This document shows, piece after piece, positions 49,265 through 58,062 of a DNA stretch of 64,000 nucleotides. The stretch's first letter is position 1; every line of letters starts with the position of its first letter. The translations under genes were made by a program, and so were the position numbers. Source of the stretch: CAZGMN01 sp964645765. Its GTDB lineage: Bacteria; Acidobacteriota; Aminicenantia; Aminicenantales; Aminicenantaceae. The notes beneath the pieces were generated by a model. That model was given only the letters and a program-made list of their open reading frames with translations. It was not told the DNA's origin and did no database searches. The DNA lies in contig CAZYBE010000002.1 in NCBI GenBank assembly GCA_964645765.1, forward strand, positions 1 through 64,000, written 5' to 3'.

Positions 49265-49540
49265 AGCAGGGAATAAGATAGCGAAAGCCAGGCCTATTTG
49301 CCAATCTGGGGAGCTGCCTTTAGCGAGCGTTATCCCTCTTACGAGCGTCTGGATATCAGCGGAAGTAAATCTTTCAATATCCTCAAGAGAATGACAATTC
49401 TCTATTTTGGCATAACCAATGTCTTGAACAACAAGAATATCCTAAGCTATGAATATACCGACGATTATTCCTCCCGGCTGGACCAGCATTCCATCTTTGG
49501 CAGGACTCTTTTTATCGGCCTCTATCTCCCGTTTTTTTAG
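49265..49540 (+). pseudogene. TonB-receptor C-terminal fragment (copy 2)
   Basis: Nearly identical to 40948-41223, the last 90 codons of the TonB receptor at 39.1 kb. From LPIWGA it reads AFSERYPSYERLDISGSKSF and on through DDYSSRLDQHSIFGRTLFIG to the terminal LYLPFF and stop, with few differences. Upstream homology fades at GCAGGGAAT, and no start or barrel precedes it. It is the tail of a lost receptor gene. The 49066-49264 stretch before it holds nothing recognised. Confidence 0.9.
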
Positions 49541-49740
49541 AATTTAAATGAAGAATTTTCCCTAAAGGATGTTGCCTGCGCCCCCTTAGCCCGCTTCTCG
49601 TTTTTCTTAACTCGACTTGACATCCCACCCTATCATGATTTATCTTCCATGATGATGGGACGAGGTAAAAACGGCACATGAACGCTCATTCATCCAGCGC
49701 AGCAGAAAAGCAATTTCTTCAAATTAAAAGAGGTAAGGAC

Positions 49741-50778
49741 ATGAAAAAAAAGTTATTGATCATTAATCTTTTTCTCTTGTGTCTCGCGGCAGGCTTTTCG
49801 GTCCGCGGCCAGTTCACGCCCGAGGAGATCGCCCAGCGGGCGCAATCAGAGGAATTCTTAAAAACGGCCGAGATCGCCAAATATGAACGCATCGGAGAAG
49901 GCGTGACCAACCCCTGGAAGCTTTATCTTAAACAGGGGGGCATCGAGAAGAAGGCGGCCTGGAAAAATATCGACCGGAACTTGGGCGGCGGCGTTATGGA
50001 CAGCTGGAAGTATGAAATCGCCGCTTACTGCATGGACAAGCTCATCGGCTTGAATATGGTTCCCCCTGCTGTCGAAAGGGAATTCCGAGGAAATAAGGGC
50101 GCCCTTTCTCTATGGGCAGATAGTAAATACAGCCTTCTAAAAATCATGGAGGAGCGTATCAAAATCCCAGAATCGGCCCAGAAATACTTCGACGACATGA
50201 AATACATCTACCGGCTCTGGAGTTGCTTGATCGCCAACGATGACCCGACCCAGCAGAATATTTTGTATACAGAAGACTGGCGGACAATTCTCATCGACCA
50301 TTCCCGCGCTTTCCGTTCGAATAAGAAATACACCGAGAGACTCGTGTTCGGCATAAACGGAATAAAAAAGACTCAAGCCGACGGCAAGCCTTTCCTCATC
50401 CGGCGGATTCCCCGGGTTCTCCTCGATAAAATCAAAGCCCTGGATTTCGCCAGTATCAAACAGGCCGTCGGGCCTTATCTGACCGACAAAGAAATCGAAG
50501 CCATTATCGCCCGCAAGAAATTGATCCTGGATGAAATCGCGGAGATGATCAAGCAGTACGGCGAGGACAAGGTTCTTTATTACACAGATGGCTCTTGGAA
50601 AATTAGCGGGATTTCTAGCCTATCTCTTCGCTCTCTTTTCGAGCAGAAGCTTTGGCTCGCTCTCATCGTCGATATGGACGATGAATTGCTTGAGAAAGCT
50701 GCGTCCCAAAAGACCATCTGCGCCGACCGTTCCGCTGGGCAGGATTATAGCCTGGACATTCTGAGCAGCCTGGCCTGA
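49741..50778 (+). CDS. Exported FAM20/HipA-like kinase-fold protein
   Basis: About 345 residues from ATG 49741 (AGAGGTAAGG upstream; the longer frame from 49678 lacks this). A signal peptide KKKLLIINLFLLCLAAGFS is followed by a region resembling atypical kinases: KYEIAAYCMDKLIGLNMVPP (about 77-96), LWSCLIANDDPTQQNILYTE (about 158-177) and WRTILIDHSRAFRS (about 179-192), where the NDD..N and IDH motifs sit at the catalytic and metal-loop positions. The last 53 codons overlap the protease gene on the other strand, so the natural stop may have been lost. The substrate is unknown. Confidence 0.6.
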   Translation: MKKKLLIINLFLLCLAAGFSVRGQFTPEEIAQRAQSEEFLKTAEIAKYERIGEGVTNPWKLYLKQGGIEKKAAWKNIDRNLGGGVMDSWKYEIAAYCMDKLIGLNMVPPAVEREFRGNKGALSLWADSKYSLLKIMEERIKIPESAQKYFDDMKYIYRLWSCLIANDDPTQQNILYTEDWRTILIDHSRAFRSNKKYTERLVFGINGIKKTQADGKPFLIRRIPRVLLDKIKALDFASIKQAVGPYLTDKEIEAIIARKKLILDEIAEMIKQYGEDKVLYYTDGSWKISGISSLSLRSLFEQKLWLALIVDMDDELLEKAASQKTICADRSAGQDYSLDILSSLA

Positions 50779-51705
50779 AACGGTGAGCTTAGGAATAATA
50801 ATTTCGTAGCCTTTAGCCGTGATTCCGCCTGCCAGAGAGGTCTCGATTTCCTGGCCAGCCTGGTCTGCTATTCCGAGGATTCTCACCAGCTCTGGAGTTA
50901 CTGTCACCAGCGATGCCCCTGTGTCGACGATAAAATGGCTCTCCAGAGACGTGCCCAGCACAGCCCGGACAGTGATCAGTCCGTTTTCAGCTTTTTCCTG
51001 TTCTAGCCTGGCGTATTCGCCCAGTTCGTGCCTGAGGCTTTTGGCCTTCTCGATAAAGACATCCTGCTCACTTGTTCCTGTCCGCTTTTTCTCCTCGATG
51101 AGCTCGGCATAGGTCCTGTTCAGGTCCTCGAAGAATGCCCTATCGTTCTTTCCTTTGAACCACAGGTTTATGGAATTAACTTCCGCCGTGGTTTGCTGCT
51201 TCTGTTCTTCCAGTTTTTCCTGACGGGATTTTGCCTCCGAATCAAAGGCTCTGACGGCAGAGTTGAATGTAGTTTCTTTTTCCTTGTATGCCTTGGCCAG
51301 GCCGTTGTATTTTTCAAGCAGGGCATTCCGCTTGCTCATCAAAGCATTGTAGGCTCTTACTGCTTTCTCATCAGTGGGGTCAGGGATCCGGGTTAACTGC
51401 TCGTCAAGCTCATCTACCTGTTTCCTGACTGTATCGATTGATTCGAACTCCTGATTCAGCTTTTCCCGCTGAACCTCGAGCTCCTTTCTGCCCGTGGTTA
51501 CCCAGGTGTTGAACTCATCTATCTGGCGGTTGATTTTAGTGAGCGCTGCTTCACGGGGCTCTCCCCTGAAATAGCGCTCCATTATTTTCTCGTATTCGAG
51601 GAATCTGTCATCGATATTCTCCAGCCGGGAATTCTCTCCGAATGCAGCGGAGCTGGTTCCAGAGATAATCAAGCTTACTATGATGATTGATAGGATTTTT
51701 TTCAT
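50620..51705 (-). CDS. Exported retropepsin-like aspartic protease
   Basis: About 361 residues from ATG 51705 (GGAGGAG upstream; a longer frame starts at 51726). Signal peptide KKILSIIIVSLIISGTSSA, a long coiled coil about 40-210 (REKLNQEFESIDTVRKQVDE), then a single retropepsin-type domain: SHFIVDTGASLVTVTPELVR near 249-268 (DTGAS active site) and GADGLLGRSFLKQF near 325. Such domains work as dimers, which the coiled coil could provide. The gene overlaps the tail of the convergent kinase-like gene by about 160 bp. Confidence 0.85.
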   Translation of the reverse strand: MKKILSIIIVSLIISGTSSAAFGENSRLENIDDRFLEYEKIMERYFRGEPREAALTKINRQIDEFNTWVTTGRKELEVQREKLNQEFESIDTVRKQVDELDEQLTRIPDPTDEKAVRAYNALMSKRNALLEKYNGLAKAYKEKETTFNSAVRAFDSEAKSRQEKLEEQKQQTTAEVNSINLWFKGKNDRAFFEDLNRTYAELIEEKKRTGTSEQDVFIEKAKSLRHELGEYARLEQEKAENGLITVRAVLGTSLESHFIVDTGASLVTVTPELVRILGIADQAGQEIETSLAGGITAKGYEIIIPKLTVSGQAAQNVQAIILPSGTVGADGLLGRSFLKQFIVHIDDESEPKLLLEKRAKR

Positions 51706-51844
51706 GATGAGTAACTCCTCCTCCAATCCATTTTACCCGCCTGACGATACGCCTGGCAACCCTTTCAGATCTCATCCACAAGAACGGAACTTTTCGTCAA
51801 TTTTTTGTAATCTTCGAGCAAGTTATAAGCTCCATAAAGCCCGT

Positions 51845-51911
51845 GACCAGTATTCTATTTTTGGCAGAACTCTTTTTATCGGCTTCTATATCCCATTTTT
51901 TTTGAATTTAG
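51845..51911 (+). pseudogene. TonB-receptor C-terminal fragment (copy 3)
   Basis: Reads DQYSIFGRTLFIGFYIPFFL, the last 18 residues of the same receptor tail (DQHSIFGRTLFVGLYVPFF in the gene at 39.1 kb), with the stop codon mutated to leucine. The downstream flank (GAATTTAGATGAAGGAATTT) resembles the flank of copy 2, so copies 2 and 3 are closer to each other. Confidence 0.8.
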
Positions 51912-51929
51912 ATGAAGGAATTTCCTGGA

Positions 51930-52322
51930 TTATTTCTTTTTTGCCCTGGGGTATCGAGCCTCGACAACTGATTTCATCCCGCCTCTCGGATTGAATTCTC
52001 CAGTCACCGCGGCGCGCACCGGCCTGCAGGCTTTGACGATATCATTCAAAATTCTGTTGACCGCATTCTCATAGAAGATGCCCAAGTTTCTGTAACCCAG
52101 CATATACGTCTTCAACGACCTTAGCTCCAGGCAGCGCTTTTTGGGAACATAGCGAATGGCGATGTTTCCAAAATCAGGGAGGCCGGTTTTGGGACAGACC
52201 GAAGTGAACTCTGGAAATTCTATTTTTATCTCATAGTCAGGAAACTGATTGGGAAAAGTCTCTAAGGGGGAAAGCTTTGCCTTTAAACCAGCCTTGGCTT
52301 CTTTTTCGGTCATGCGAGGCAT
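51930..52322 (-). CDS. queF: NADPH-dependent preQ0 reductase QueF
   Basis: A 130-residue type-I QueF. FPEFTSVCPKTGLPDFGNIA at about 36-55 carries the active-site cysteine and the following aspartate, and RCLELRSLKTYMLGYRNLGI near 63-82 is the NADPH/nitrile-binding QueF motif. It reduces preQ0 to preQ1 using NADPH. It is separated from queCDE (24-25.6 kb) by 26 kb, yet together these four cover GTP-derived pterin to preQ1. Tgt and QueA are not in the window. Confidence 0.95.
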   Translation of the reverse strand: MPRMTEKEAKAGLKAKLSPLETFPNQFPDYEIKIEFPEFTSVCPKTGLPDFGNIAIRYVPKKRCLELRSLKTYMLGYRNLGIFYENAVNRILNDIVKACRPVRAAVTGEFNPRGGMKSVVEARYPRAKKK

Positions 52323-52385
52323 TTGTTTTTTCCCAATTTTTCTGCTTTGCAGTATATATCAATGCATCGAAGAAGACAATCTCGA

Positions 52386-52485
52386 NNNNNNNNNNNNNNN
52401 NNNNNNNNNNNNNNNNNNNNNNNNNNNNNNNNNNNNNNNNNNNNNNNNNNNNNNNNNNNNNNNNNNNNNNNNNNNNNNNNNNNNN
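52386..52485. other. Assembly gap (100 N)
   Basis: Exactly 100 N of unknown true size between queF and the DUF6485 gene. It lies in what appears to be intergenic sequence. Confidence 0.99.
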
Positions 52486-52587
52486 CTTGAAGAAGATGTT
52501 TCTGTTTAAATCTTCTTTTTGCTATAATAACTCTTCCTTTTGAAGATTTTATCCCAAATTCTCATTCTCAATTGGACGGAGTCAGTC

Positions 52588-52791
52588 GTGAAAGAATGCC
52601 AGAGCAAAAAGAATCTCCAAAACTGTAACTGCAGCTGGGAGCCCTGCAGCCGGAAGGGAACCTGCTGCGAATGCATTCAGTATCACTGGAGCATGAAGGA
52701 GCTCCCTGCCTGCTTTTTCCCGGATGATGTCGAGAGAACATACGACCGTTCCTTGAATCGATTCATCAAGACTTACAAAGGTCAATCTTGA
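52588..52791 (+). CDS. DUF6485 family small cysteine-rich protein
   Basis: A 67-residue cysteine-rich protein: NCNCSWEPCSRKGTCCECIQ (about 12-31), YHWSMKELPACFFPDDVERT and YDRSLNRFI. This matches DUF6485, a small cytosolic, probably metal-binding family of unknown function. The GTG at 52588 (GGACGGAG upstream) is a better start than the ATG at 52540, which would add an atypical 16-residue lead. It overlaps the radical SAM gene by 4 bp. Confidence 0.82.
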   Translation: MKECQSKKNLQNCNCSWEPCSRKGTCCECIQYHWSMKELPACFFPDDVERTYDRSLNRFIKTYKGQS

Positions 52792-53750
52792 TTAGAAAGG
52801 GCAAGAGAATTCGACAAACGCAGAGCCGCAAGGTGCATGTCTACGGGCCTGTTCCCTCCAGGCGGCTTGGCTTTTCCCTGGGAATAGATATCATTCCCTT
52901 AAAAACTTGCTCCTTTAGCTGCATTTACTGTCAACTGGGTCGAACCCCAAGAAAGTCTATCAGGAGAAAGAAATATCTCTCTTCATCGGAAATTCTCTCT
53001 CAGATCAAGAAAAATATTTCTTGCGGCCAGAAGATCGACTACGTCACTTTCTCCGGCTCCGGAGAGCCAACCTTGAACACAGCCATCGGGAAACTCATCA
53101 GAGAAATCAAAAAGATGACATCCATTCCTGTGGCCGTCCTGACCAACAGCTCTCTTCTTGCTCTGAAAAGTGTAAGAAGGGCCCTGATGGCTGCGGATGT
53201 GGTCGCTCCATCGCTTGATGCGGCGTCAGCGGATATCCTGGCCAGAGTCAACCGGCCTCATCCCTCGCTAAAAATGAATAGAATCCTCGAAGGGCTGGTC
53301 AAATTTCGCCGCGAATTCAAAGGCTCAATCTGGCTTGAGGTCATGCTGGTTAAAGGAGTGAATGATTCTTCCTCTCATATCAGAAAGCTAAAAGAGGCGA
53401 TTGCCAGAATAAAGCCGGATAAAGTCCAGCTCAACACGGTTGTGCGTCCGCCTGCGGAAAAATTCGCACGTGCCTTGAGTCGTGTGGGGCTTGAAAAAGT
53501 TAAAAAATTTTTCGGCAAAAACTGCGAAATCATCGCTGAATTCAAGAAGAAGCCCCAGAAGCCTTGTTCAGAAAATTTAGATAAGGTCATTCTCTCTCTT
53601 GTTCAGCGAAGGCCGGTGACGCTTCAAGACATATCGACTTCACTGGGCAAGAACATGAAGGTGATTAAAGAGCACCTTCATTCATTACTGGAGAAAAACA
53701 AGATTAAACCTGTTGCCCACAAAGGATTGAGCTATTACGAAAAGTCATGA
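52788..53750 (+). CDS. Radical SAM protein (COG0731-like)
   Basis: A 320-residue protein. VYGPVPSRRLGFSLGIDIIP at about 18-37, the cluster site CSFSCIYCQLGRTP (CX3CX2C) at about 41-54, then FSGSGEPTLN near 89 and LEVMLVKGVND near 184. The C-terminal 60 residues look like a small winged helix (PVTLQDISTSLGKNMKVIKE). Relatives include TYW1-like and anaerobic maturation enzymes, but this short form has no assigned substrate. It overlaps the DUF6485 gene, suggesting a shared function. Confidence 0.88.
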   Translation: MIRKGKRIRQTQSRKVHVYGPVPSRRLGFSLGIDIIPLKTCSFSCIYCQLGRTPRKSIRRKKYLSSSEILSQIKKNISCGQKIDYVTFSGSGEPTLNTAIGKLIREIKKMTSIPVAVLTNSSLLALKSVRRALMAADVVAPSLDAASADILARVNRPHPSLKMNRILEGLVKFRREFKGSIWLEVMLVKGVNDSSSHIRKLKEAIARIKPDKVQLNTVVRPPAEKFARALSRVGLEKVKKFFGKNCEIIAEFKKKPQKPCSENLDKVILSLVQRRPVTLQDISTSLGKNMKVIKEHLHSLLEKNKIKPVAHKGLSYYEKS

Positions 53751-53784
53751 ATGATCGTTCATTATCCATAACCTAGGAATTGAG

Positions 53785-54297
53785 ATGAAGGAAGTCAAAG
53801 ACCTTTCAAAGGAAGAGCTTTTTGAGCTCCTGGCTGATGCTTCGAAAAACTGGCTGGCCCATGACGGCCTCTGGTTTCGTTTTGTTGAGGAAAAATACGG
53901 CACTGAAGCAGCCATAGAGCTTGACCGGAAGGCCTGGGAAAAATTCACTGTCATCGAAGCCAAGAGAATCATGAAAAGGCTAGGGTTGGAGCCCGGAGGC
54001 GGGATTCCAGCCCTTGTCCAGGCGTTAAAATTCCGCCTCTACGCTCACATAAATCTCCAGGAAATCACAGAAATGAGCGAGTACCGCTGCGTCTTCCGGA
54101 TGAAGACCTGCCGCGTCCAGGAAGCAAGGGAAAGACAGGGTCTTTCTGACTTCCCCTGCAAGCCAGTTGGAATTGTCGAATACAGCTATTTTGCCCAAAC
54201 CATCGACCCCCGGATTGAAACGGCCTGCCTGGTCTGCCCTCCTGACCCTCATCCTGCTGATGTCTGGTGCGCCTGGGAGTTCAAGCTAAAACCTTAA
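53785..54297 (+). CDS. DUF6125 family protein
   Basis: A 170-residue protein: LSKEELFELLADASKNWLAH at the N-terminus, GLWFRFVEEKYGTEAAIELD near 28-47, and a C-terminal part with spaced cysteines and histidine (YRCVFRMKTCRVQEAR, DFPCKP, ACLVCPPDPHP, WCAWEF). The family is DUF6125, thought to bind a cofactor or metal; function unknown. It starts 34 bp after the radical SAM gene and ends directly at the ATG of the methyltransferase, so it is part of one operon. Confidence 0.75.
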   Translation: MKEVKDLSKEELFELLADASKNWLAHDGLWFRFVEEKYGTEAAIELDRKAWEKFTVIEAKRIMKRLGLEPGGGIPALVQALKFRLYAHINLQEITEMSEYRCVFRMKTCRVQEARERQGLSDFPCKPVGIVEYSYFAQTIDPRIETACLVCPPDPHPADVWCAWEFKLKP

Positions 54298-54927
54298 ATG
54301 CGCAGAGAAATAATCGACTATTACCAAAAGACCTGGAAAGACTTCGATTCGTGGTATGACAAGAATCAGGCTATATACAAATCGGAATTAGCGGCTTTGA
54401 AAAAGGTTATTCCTCCGGGAATTGGGCTGGAGATAGGGGTGGGGACAGGAAGATTTGCTGAACCTTTCTCCGTCCGTTTTGGCCTGGACCCTGCCTTCAA
54501 TATGCTCAAGCTGGCAAAAAAGAGAGGCATTCAGGTTGTCCAGGGATTTGGTGAAAGACTTCCATTCAAAAATGAATCTTTTCATTTTGTCTCAATTATG
54601 TTTACAATAGAGTTTGTTGATGATACCCTTCATTTTCTGAAAGAGGCTCTAGGACCACTAAAGAAAAAGGGTGCGTTAATTTTGGGCATCATAGACAGAA
54701 ACAGTCTTTGGGGACAATATTATGAAAAAAACTCTTCCCAAAGAAAATTCTTCCATTTCCTCTCGCCAGAAGAAATTCTTGAGATCTTCAGAAACATTGA
54801 CCTGGAATTTAAGGAAGCCTACCAGACTCTGTTCCAAGCACCTCCAGACATTAAGCATGAAGAAGAACCAAGAAAAGGATTCGGGCAAGGTGGACTTGTC
54901 GTCTTTAAGACAATAAAAAAATCATGA
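54298..54927 (+). CDS. Class I SAM-dependent methyltransferase
   Basis: A 209-residue protein. SAM motif I IGLEIGVGTGRFAEPFSVRF at about 40-59, the acidic motif II region FGLDPAFNMLKLAK, motif ERLPFKNESFHFVSIMFTIE near 88-107 and a UbiE/Methyltransf_11-type layout. The C-terminal half is helical and basic. The start directly abuts the DUF6125 stop. The substrate is unknown; small-molecule methylation is likely by family. Confidence 0.88.
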   Translation: MRREIIDYYQKTWKDFDSWYDKNQAIYKSELAALKKVIPPGIGLEIGVGTGRFAEPFSVRFGLDPAFNMLKLAKKRGIQVVQGFGERLPFKNESFHFVSIMFTIEFVDDTLHFLKEALGPLKKKGALILGIIDRNSLWGQYYEKNSSQRKFFHFLSPEEILEIFRNIDLEFKEAYQTLFQAPPDIKHEEEPRKGFGQGGLVVFKTIKKS

Positions 54928-54994
54928 CGGCTGGACTTTCATCCGCAACAAGAAATAAATTTTCTAATAAATTATCATAATAAAAGGAGTTATT

Positions 54995-55960
54995 ATGTTT
55001 GATAACACCCATTTTCCCGGAGCAAAAAAGTTCTGGTATATGGGAAAATTCTTCGATTGGTCTGAACCTAAGATTCACCTCATGTCCCATGCCCTCCATT
55101 ATGGCACCTCAGTATTCGAAGGAATCCGGGCCTATAAGACACCGCGAGGGCCTGAGGTCTTCCGGCTTCCGGAGCATATCGACAGGTTCTTTCATTCTGC
55201 TTCAATTTTGCTCATGAAAGTTCCTTACAGCAAAGAGGAAATCGCCAGCGCTATTAAATCGGCCGTGAAGGAAAACAAACTGGAAGCCGCCTATATCCGT
55301 CCTCTTCTTTTTTATTCTTACGGAAACCTGGGTCTTGTTCCCAAGTACTCTCCTGTGGAACTTGTCATCGCCGCCTGGGAATGGGGAGCCTATCTTGGCG
55401 ATAGGTCAGAGCAAGGAGTTCGCGCCTGTATCGTTCCCTGGAGAAGAATCCATTATAGCCAGCTCGATATGACAGCCAAGCTGGGTGGGGTGTATGTCCA
55501 ATCGACGATCTGCGGCATGCTTGCCCGTTCTCAGGGATTCGATGAAGCCATCTTTCTGAATCTTGAGGGAAATGTGGCCGAGGGTCCCGGAGAAAACGTC
55601 TTCATCATCAAAAAAGGAGTCCTCATAACCAACGACAAGACAGAATCTGTGCTCGAAGGAATAACCCGCACTTCTCTTCTTGAAGTGGCCAAAGACTTTG
55701 GCTATGAAATACGAATTGGCCCCATTGCCAAAGAAGATTTCCTCAAGGCTGATGAAGCCTTTTTCTCGGGGACAGCAGCAGAGATTGCTCCCATAACCCG
55801 TGTGACTGACTGCTCGGACTCGAAAGGAAAGAAGAAAGAATACACCATCGGCTCAGGTCGAGTTGGAGAGATAACCTCTCGTCTGGCTGAAATCTATAAA
55901 GACATTGTCAGCGGCAAGCTCAAAAAATACGAAAAGTGGCTGACTTACGTTTATGATTGA
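54995..55960 (+). CDS. ilvE: Branched-chain amino acid aminotransferase
   Basis: A 321-residue class-IV aminotransferase. SHALHYGTSVFEGIRAYKTP near 31-50 and the PLP lysine in MTAKLGGVYVQS near 158-169 are typical, with NVAEGPGENVFIIKKGVLIT near 190-209 and LEGITRTSLLEVA near 217. It exchanges an amino group between branched-chain amino acids and 2-oxoglutarate. AAAGGAG lies 6-7 bases before ATG 54995. A short upstream space (68 bp) separates it from the methyltransferase. Confidence 0.93.
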   Translation: MFDNTHFPGAKKFWYMGKFFDWSEPKIHLMSHALHYGTSVFEGIRAYKTPRGPEVFRLPEHIDRFFHSASILLMKVPYSKEEIASAIKSAVKENKLEAAYIRPLLFYSYGNLGLVPKYSPVELVIAAWEWGAYLGDRSEQGVRACIVPWRRIHYSQLDMTAKLGGVYVQSTICGMLARSQGFDEAIFLNLEGNVAEGPGENVFIIKKGVLITNDKTESVLEGITRTSLLEVAKDFGYEIRIGPIAKEDFLKADEAFFSGTAAEIAPITRVTDCSDSKGKKKEYTIGSGRVGEITSRLAEIYKDIVSGKLKKYEKWLTYVYD

Positions 55961-56089
55961 GTCTATCCTTTTTGATTCGTTTTGGAATTTAATAGCTCTT
56001 TCTATTTAAAGGTCAGAGAAAAAATTGCAGTGAGAAGAGAGGAGAGAGGGCTTTAAGGCAAAGACTCTCCTTTGAGAAAGCAGACATTA

Positions 56090-56551
56090 ATGCAATTCAA
56101 GCTTAAGCCCATAGGCATTATTCATTCCCCTTTTAAAAAAAAAGAAGATATTGACCAGAAAAAATTCGCTTACCCTGATGGGTTTGACCCGGTCACCGGA
56201 GAGCTTGAGATATTCAAGGATTACGAAGCCGGGCTAAAAGACACTGAGGGCTTTTCCCATCTTATTGTTATCTTCGCCTTCCACCAATCTCGGGAATACA
56301 AGCTCCATACAAGGCCCTTTCTCGACGAGACGCTCCGCGGAGTCTTTTCCACCAGAAGCCCTAACCGTCCCAATCCTCTGGGAATGACTGTGGTTAGAGT
56401 TCTCGAACGAAAGGGAAACATTGTTAAAGTCTCGGGAGTGGATATGATCGAGGGAACTCCGATTCTGGATGTCAAGCCCTACACATCCAGAGACCAGAAA
56501 TCTCCAATCAAGCTCGGCTGGCTCGAGGGCAAAATAAAGGGCTCAGGCTGA
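56090..56551 (+). CDS. trmO: tRNA-m6t6A methyltransferase TrmO-like
   Basis: About 153 residues from ATG 56090. The TsaA/TrmO family pattern is complete: FKLKPIGIIHSPFKKKEDID at the start, SHLIVIFAFHQSREYKLHTR near 56-75, GVFSTRSPNRPNPLGMTVVR near 85-104 and GTPILDVKPYTSR near 122. It methylates N6 of t6A37 in tRNA-Thr using SAM. A TTG six codons earlier is possible but less likely. A hairpin follows the stop. Confidence 0.9.
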   Translation: MQFKLKPIGIIHSPFKKKEDIDQKKFAYPDGFDPVTGELEIFKDYEAGLKDTEGFSHLIVIFAFHQSREYKLHTRPFLDETLRGVFSTRSPNRPNPLGMTVVRVLERKGNIVKVSGVDMIEGTPILDVKPYTSRDQKSPIKLGWLEGKIKGSG

Positions 56552-56584
56552 GTGGCTTGAAAACGGTTTTCAAACCATTCAGCC
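56546..56584 (+). terminator. Hairpin after trmO (terminator candidate)
   Basis: The stretch GGCTGAGTGG-TTGAAAAC / GTTTTCAA-CCATTCAGCC forms a long stem around a very short loop, overlapping the stop codon end. There is no T run behind it, so factor-independent termination is unsure. Related stretches occur at about 23853 and 37127. Confidence 0.35.
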
Positions 56585-56718
56585 TTTGCCATAGAGACAG
56601 AAAAATCACTTTACATAGATGGATATCCCTTGTTTATCGATTTTGGTTTTGATATATTTTCAAAATCTGGAAAATATTGTTAAATTCTTAAAAACCTAAA
56701 TTCCAAAAGGAGGTAAAA

Positions 56719-58062
56719 ATGGCTAAACTCATCCCCCTCGTTCTCGCCGTTTTCCTTCTCCTTGGCGTTCCCTCTGCTCTCCAGAGCTCTAAGATCTTTC
56801 CTTATGACTACAAGATTGAAGAGCTGGAAAACGGGCTTAAAGTCATCTCCATTCCTCTCAACAATCCTTACATCATTTCTTACTACACAGTTGTCCGCTC
56901 CGGGTCGAGGAATGAAATCGAGCCTGGAAAATCCGGGTTTGCCCATTTCTTCGAACACATGATGTTCAAAGGAACAAAAAATGTCCCCCGTCCGGTTTAT
57001 GATGACTTTTTGACCAAGCTGGGAGCAGGCACAAACGGCTTTACCACCGATGACTTCACCTGCTATTTTGTGGTCTTTGCTGGGAAGGAAAACCTGGAAG
57101 AGGTGGTCAGAACAGAAGCGGACAGGTTCATCAACCTCTACTATGACGTGGAGATGATCAAAACCGAGGCACCGGTCATTGAAGGAGAGTATTACTCGAG
57201 TGTCTCCAACCCAGGCCGGCGCCTTTCCGAGCTCTTAAGAGACACTGCTTTTGAAAAACACTCCTACAGGCACACAACTCTCGGCTATCTCAAGGACATC
57301 CTGGACTATCCAAACCAGTATGAATACAGCCAGCTCTACAAGAAGCGCTTTTATGCGCCTGACAACTCCATTCTTCTTGTCGCCGGCGATTTTGACCATG
57401 CTCAATTGATGGAATACGTCAGGAAATACTACAGCAACTGGCAAAAATCCAACTATGCTCTTGTCACTCCTGCGGAACCTCCTCAGGTCAAAGCCAAGAG
57501 AGCGCACTTTGACTTCCCCTCAAAGACCTCACCGATGATTTCCATCGCCTTCCACGGCCCGGCCTTCTCTGATGTAAAAATCGACAAGGCAGCCCTCGAC
57601 CTCCTGGCTCAGACATCCTTCTCCAGCTCTTCTCCTCTCTATCAGAAGCTGGTCATCGAGGAACAGAAATGCCTCAACCTCAGCGCCAGCTTCTCCGACC
57701 GTCGTGACCCCTATCTCCTGGTTTTCAACACCACGCTCAAGGATGAAAAAGACCTAGCCTATGTCGAGGATGAAATCTTTAAGGAGCTGGAGAGGCTGAA
57801 GAAGGAGCCTGTCCCGGCAGATGTTTTAGCTGATGTCAAGTCAAACTTGAAATATTCCTTTGCCAATGCCTTGGGAACAACTGATGGAGTCGCCGGGATG
57901 CTCGCCGGCGATATCAGCCTGACCACAGACCCTGACGCCGTGAACAGGCTTTTTGACCTCTACGAAAAAGTGACGACCGGAGACATTCAGAAAATGGCCA
58001 AAAAATATTTCAATAAGACAAACAGCACTGTAGCTACATTAACGGGAGGGAAAGCAAAATGA
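56719..58062 (+). CDS. M16 zinc peptidase (catalytic subunit)
   Basis: A 447-residue exported protease. Signal peptide (LIPLVLAVFLLLGVPSALQ), the zinc site AHFFEHMMFKGTKNV near 75-89 (HXXEH), and the distal glutamate in MIKTEAPVIEGEYYSS near 150-165. The second M16 half includes RAHFDFPSKTSPMISIAFHG near 257. M16 enzymes cleave peptides inside a two-half chamber. It overlaps the next gene by 4 bp, which encodes the matching half without zinc ligands. AAAAGGAGG lies 5-6 bases upstream. Confidence 0.93.
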   Translation: MAKLIPLVLAVFLLLGVPSALQSSKIFPYDYKIEELENGLKVISIPLNNPYIISYYTVVRSGSRNEIEPGKSGFAHFFEHMMFKGTKNVPRPVYDDFLTKLGAGTNGFTTDDFTCYFVVFAGKENLEEVVRTEADRFINLYYDVEMIKTEAPVIEGEYYSSVSNPGRRLSELLRDTAFEKHSYRHTTLGYLKDILDYPNQYEYSQLYKKRFYAPDNSILLVAGDFDHAQLMEYVRKYYSNWQKSNYALVTPAEPPQVKAKRAHFDFPSKTSPMISIAFHGPAFSDVKIDKAALDLLAQTSFSSSSPLYQKLVIEEQKCLNLSASFSDRRDPYLLVFNTTLKDEKDLAYVEDEIFKELERLKKEPVPADVLADVKSNLKYSFANALGTTDGVAGMLAGDISLTTDPDAVNRLFDLYEKVTTGDIQKMAKKYFNKTNSTVATLTGGKAK

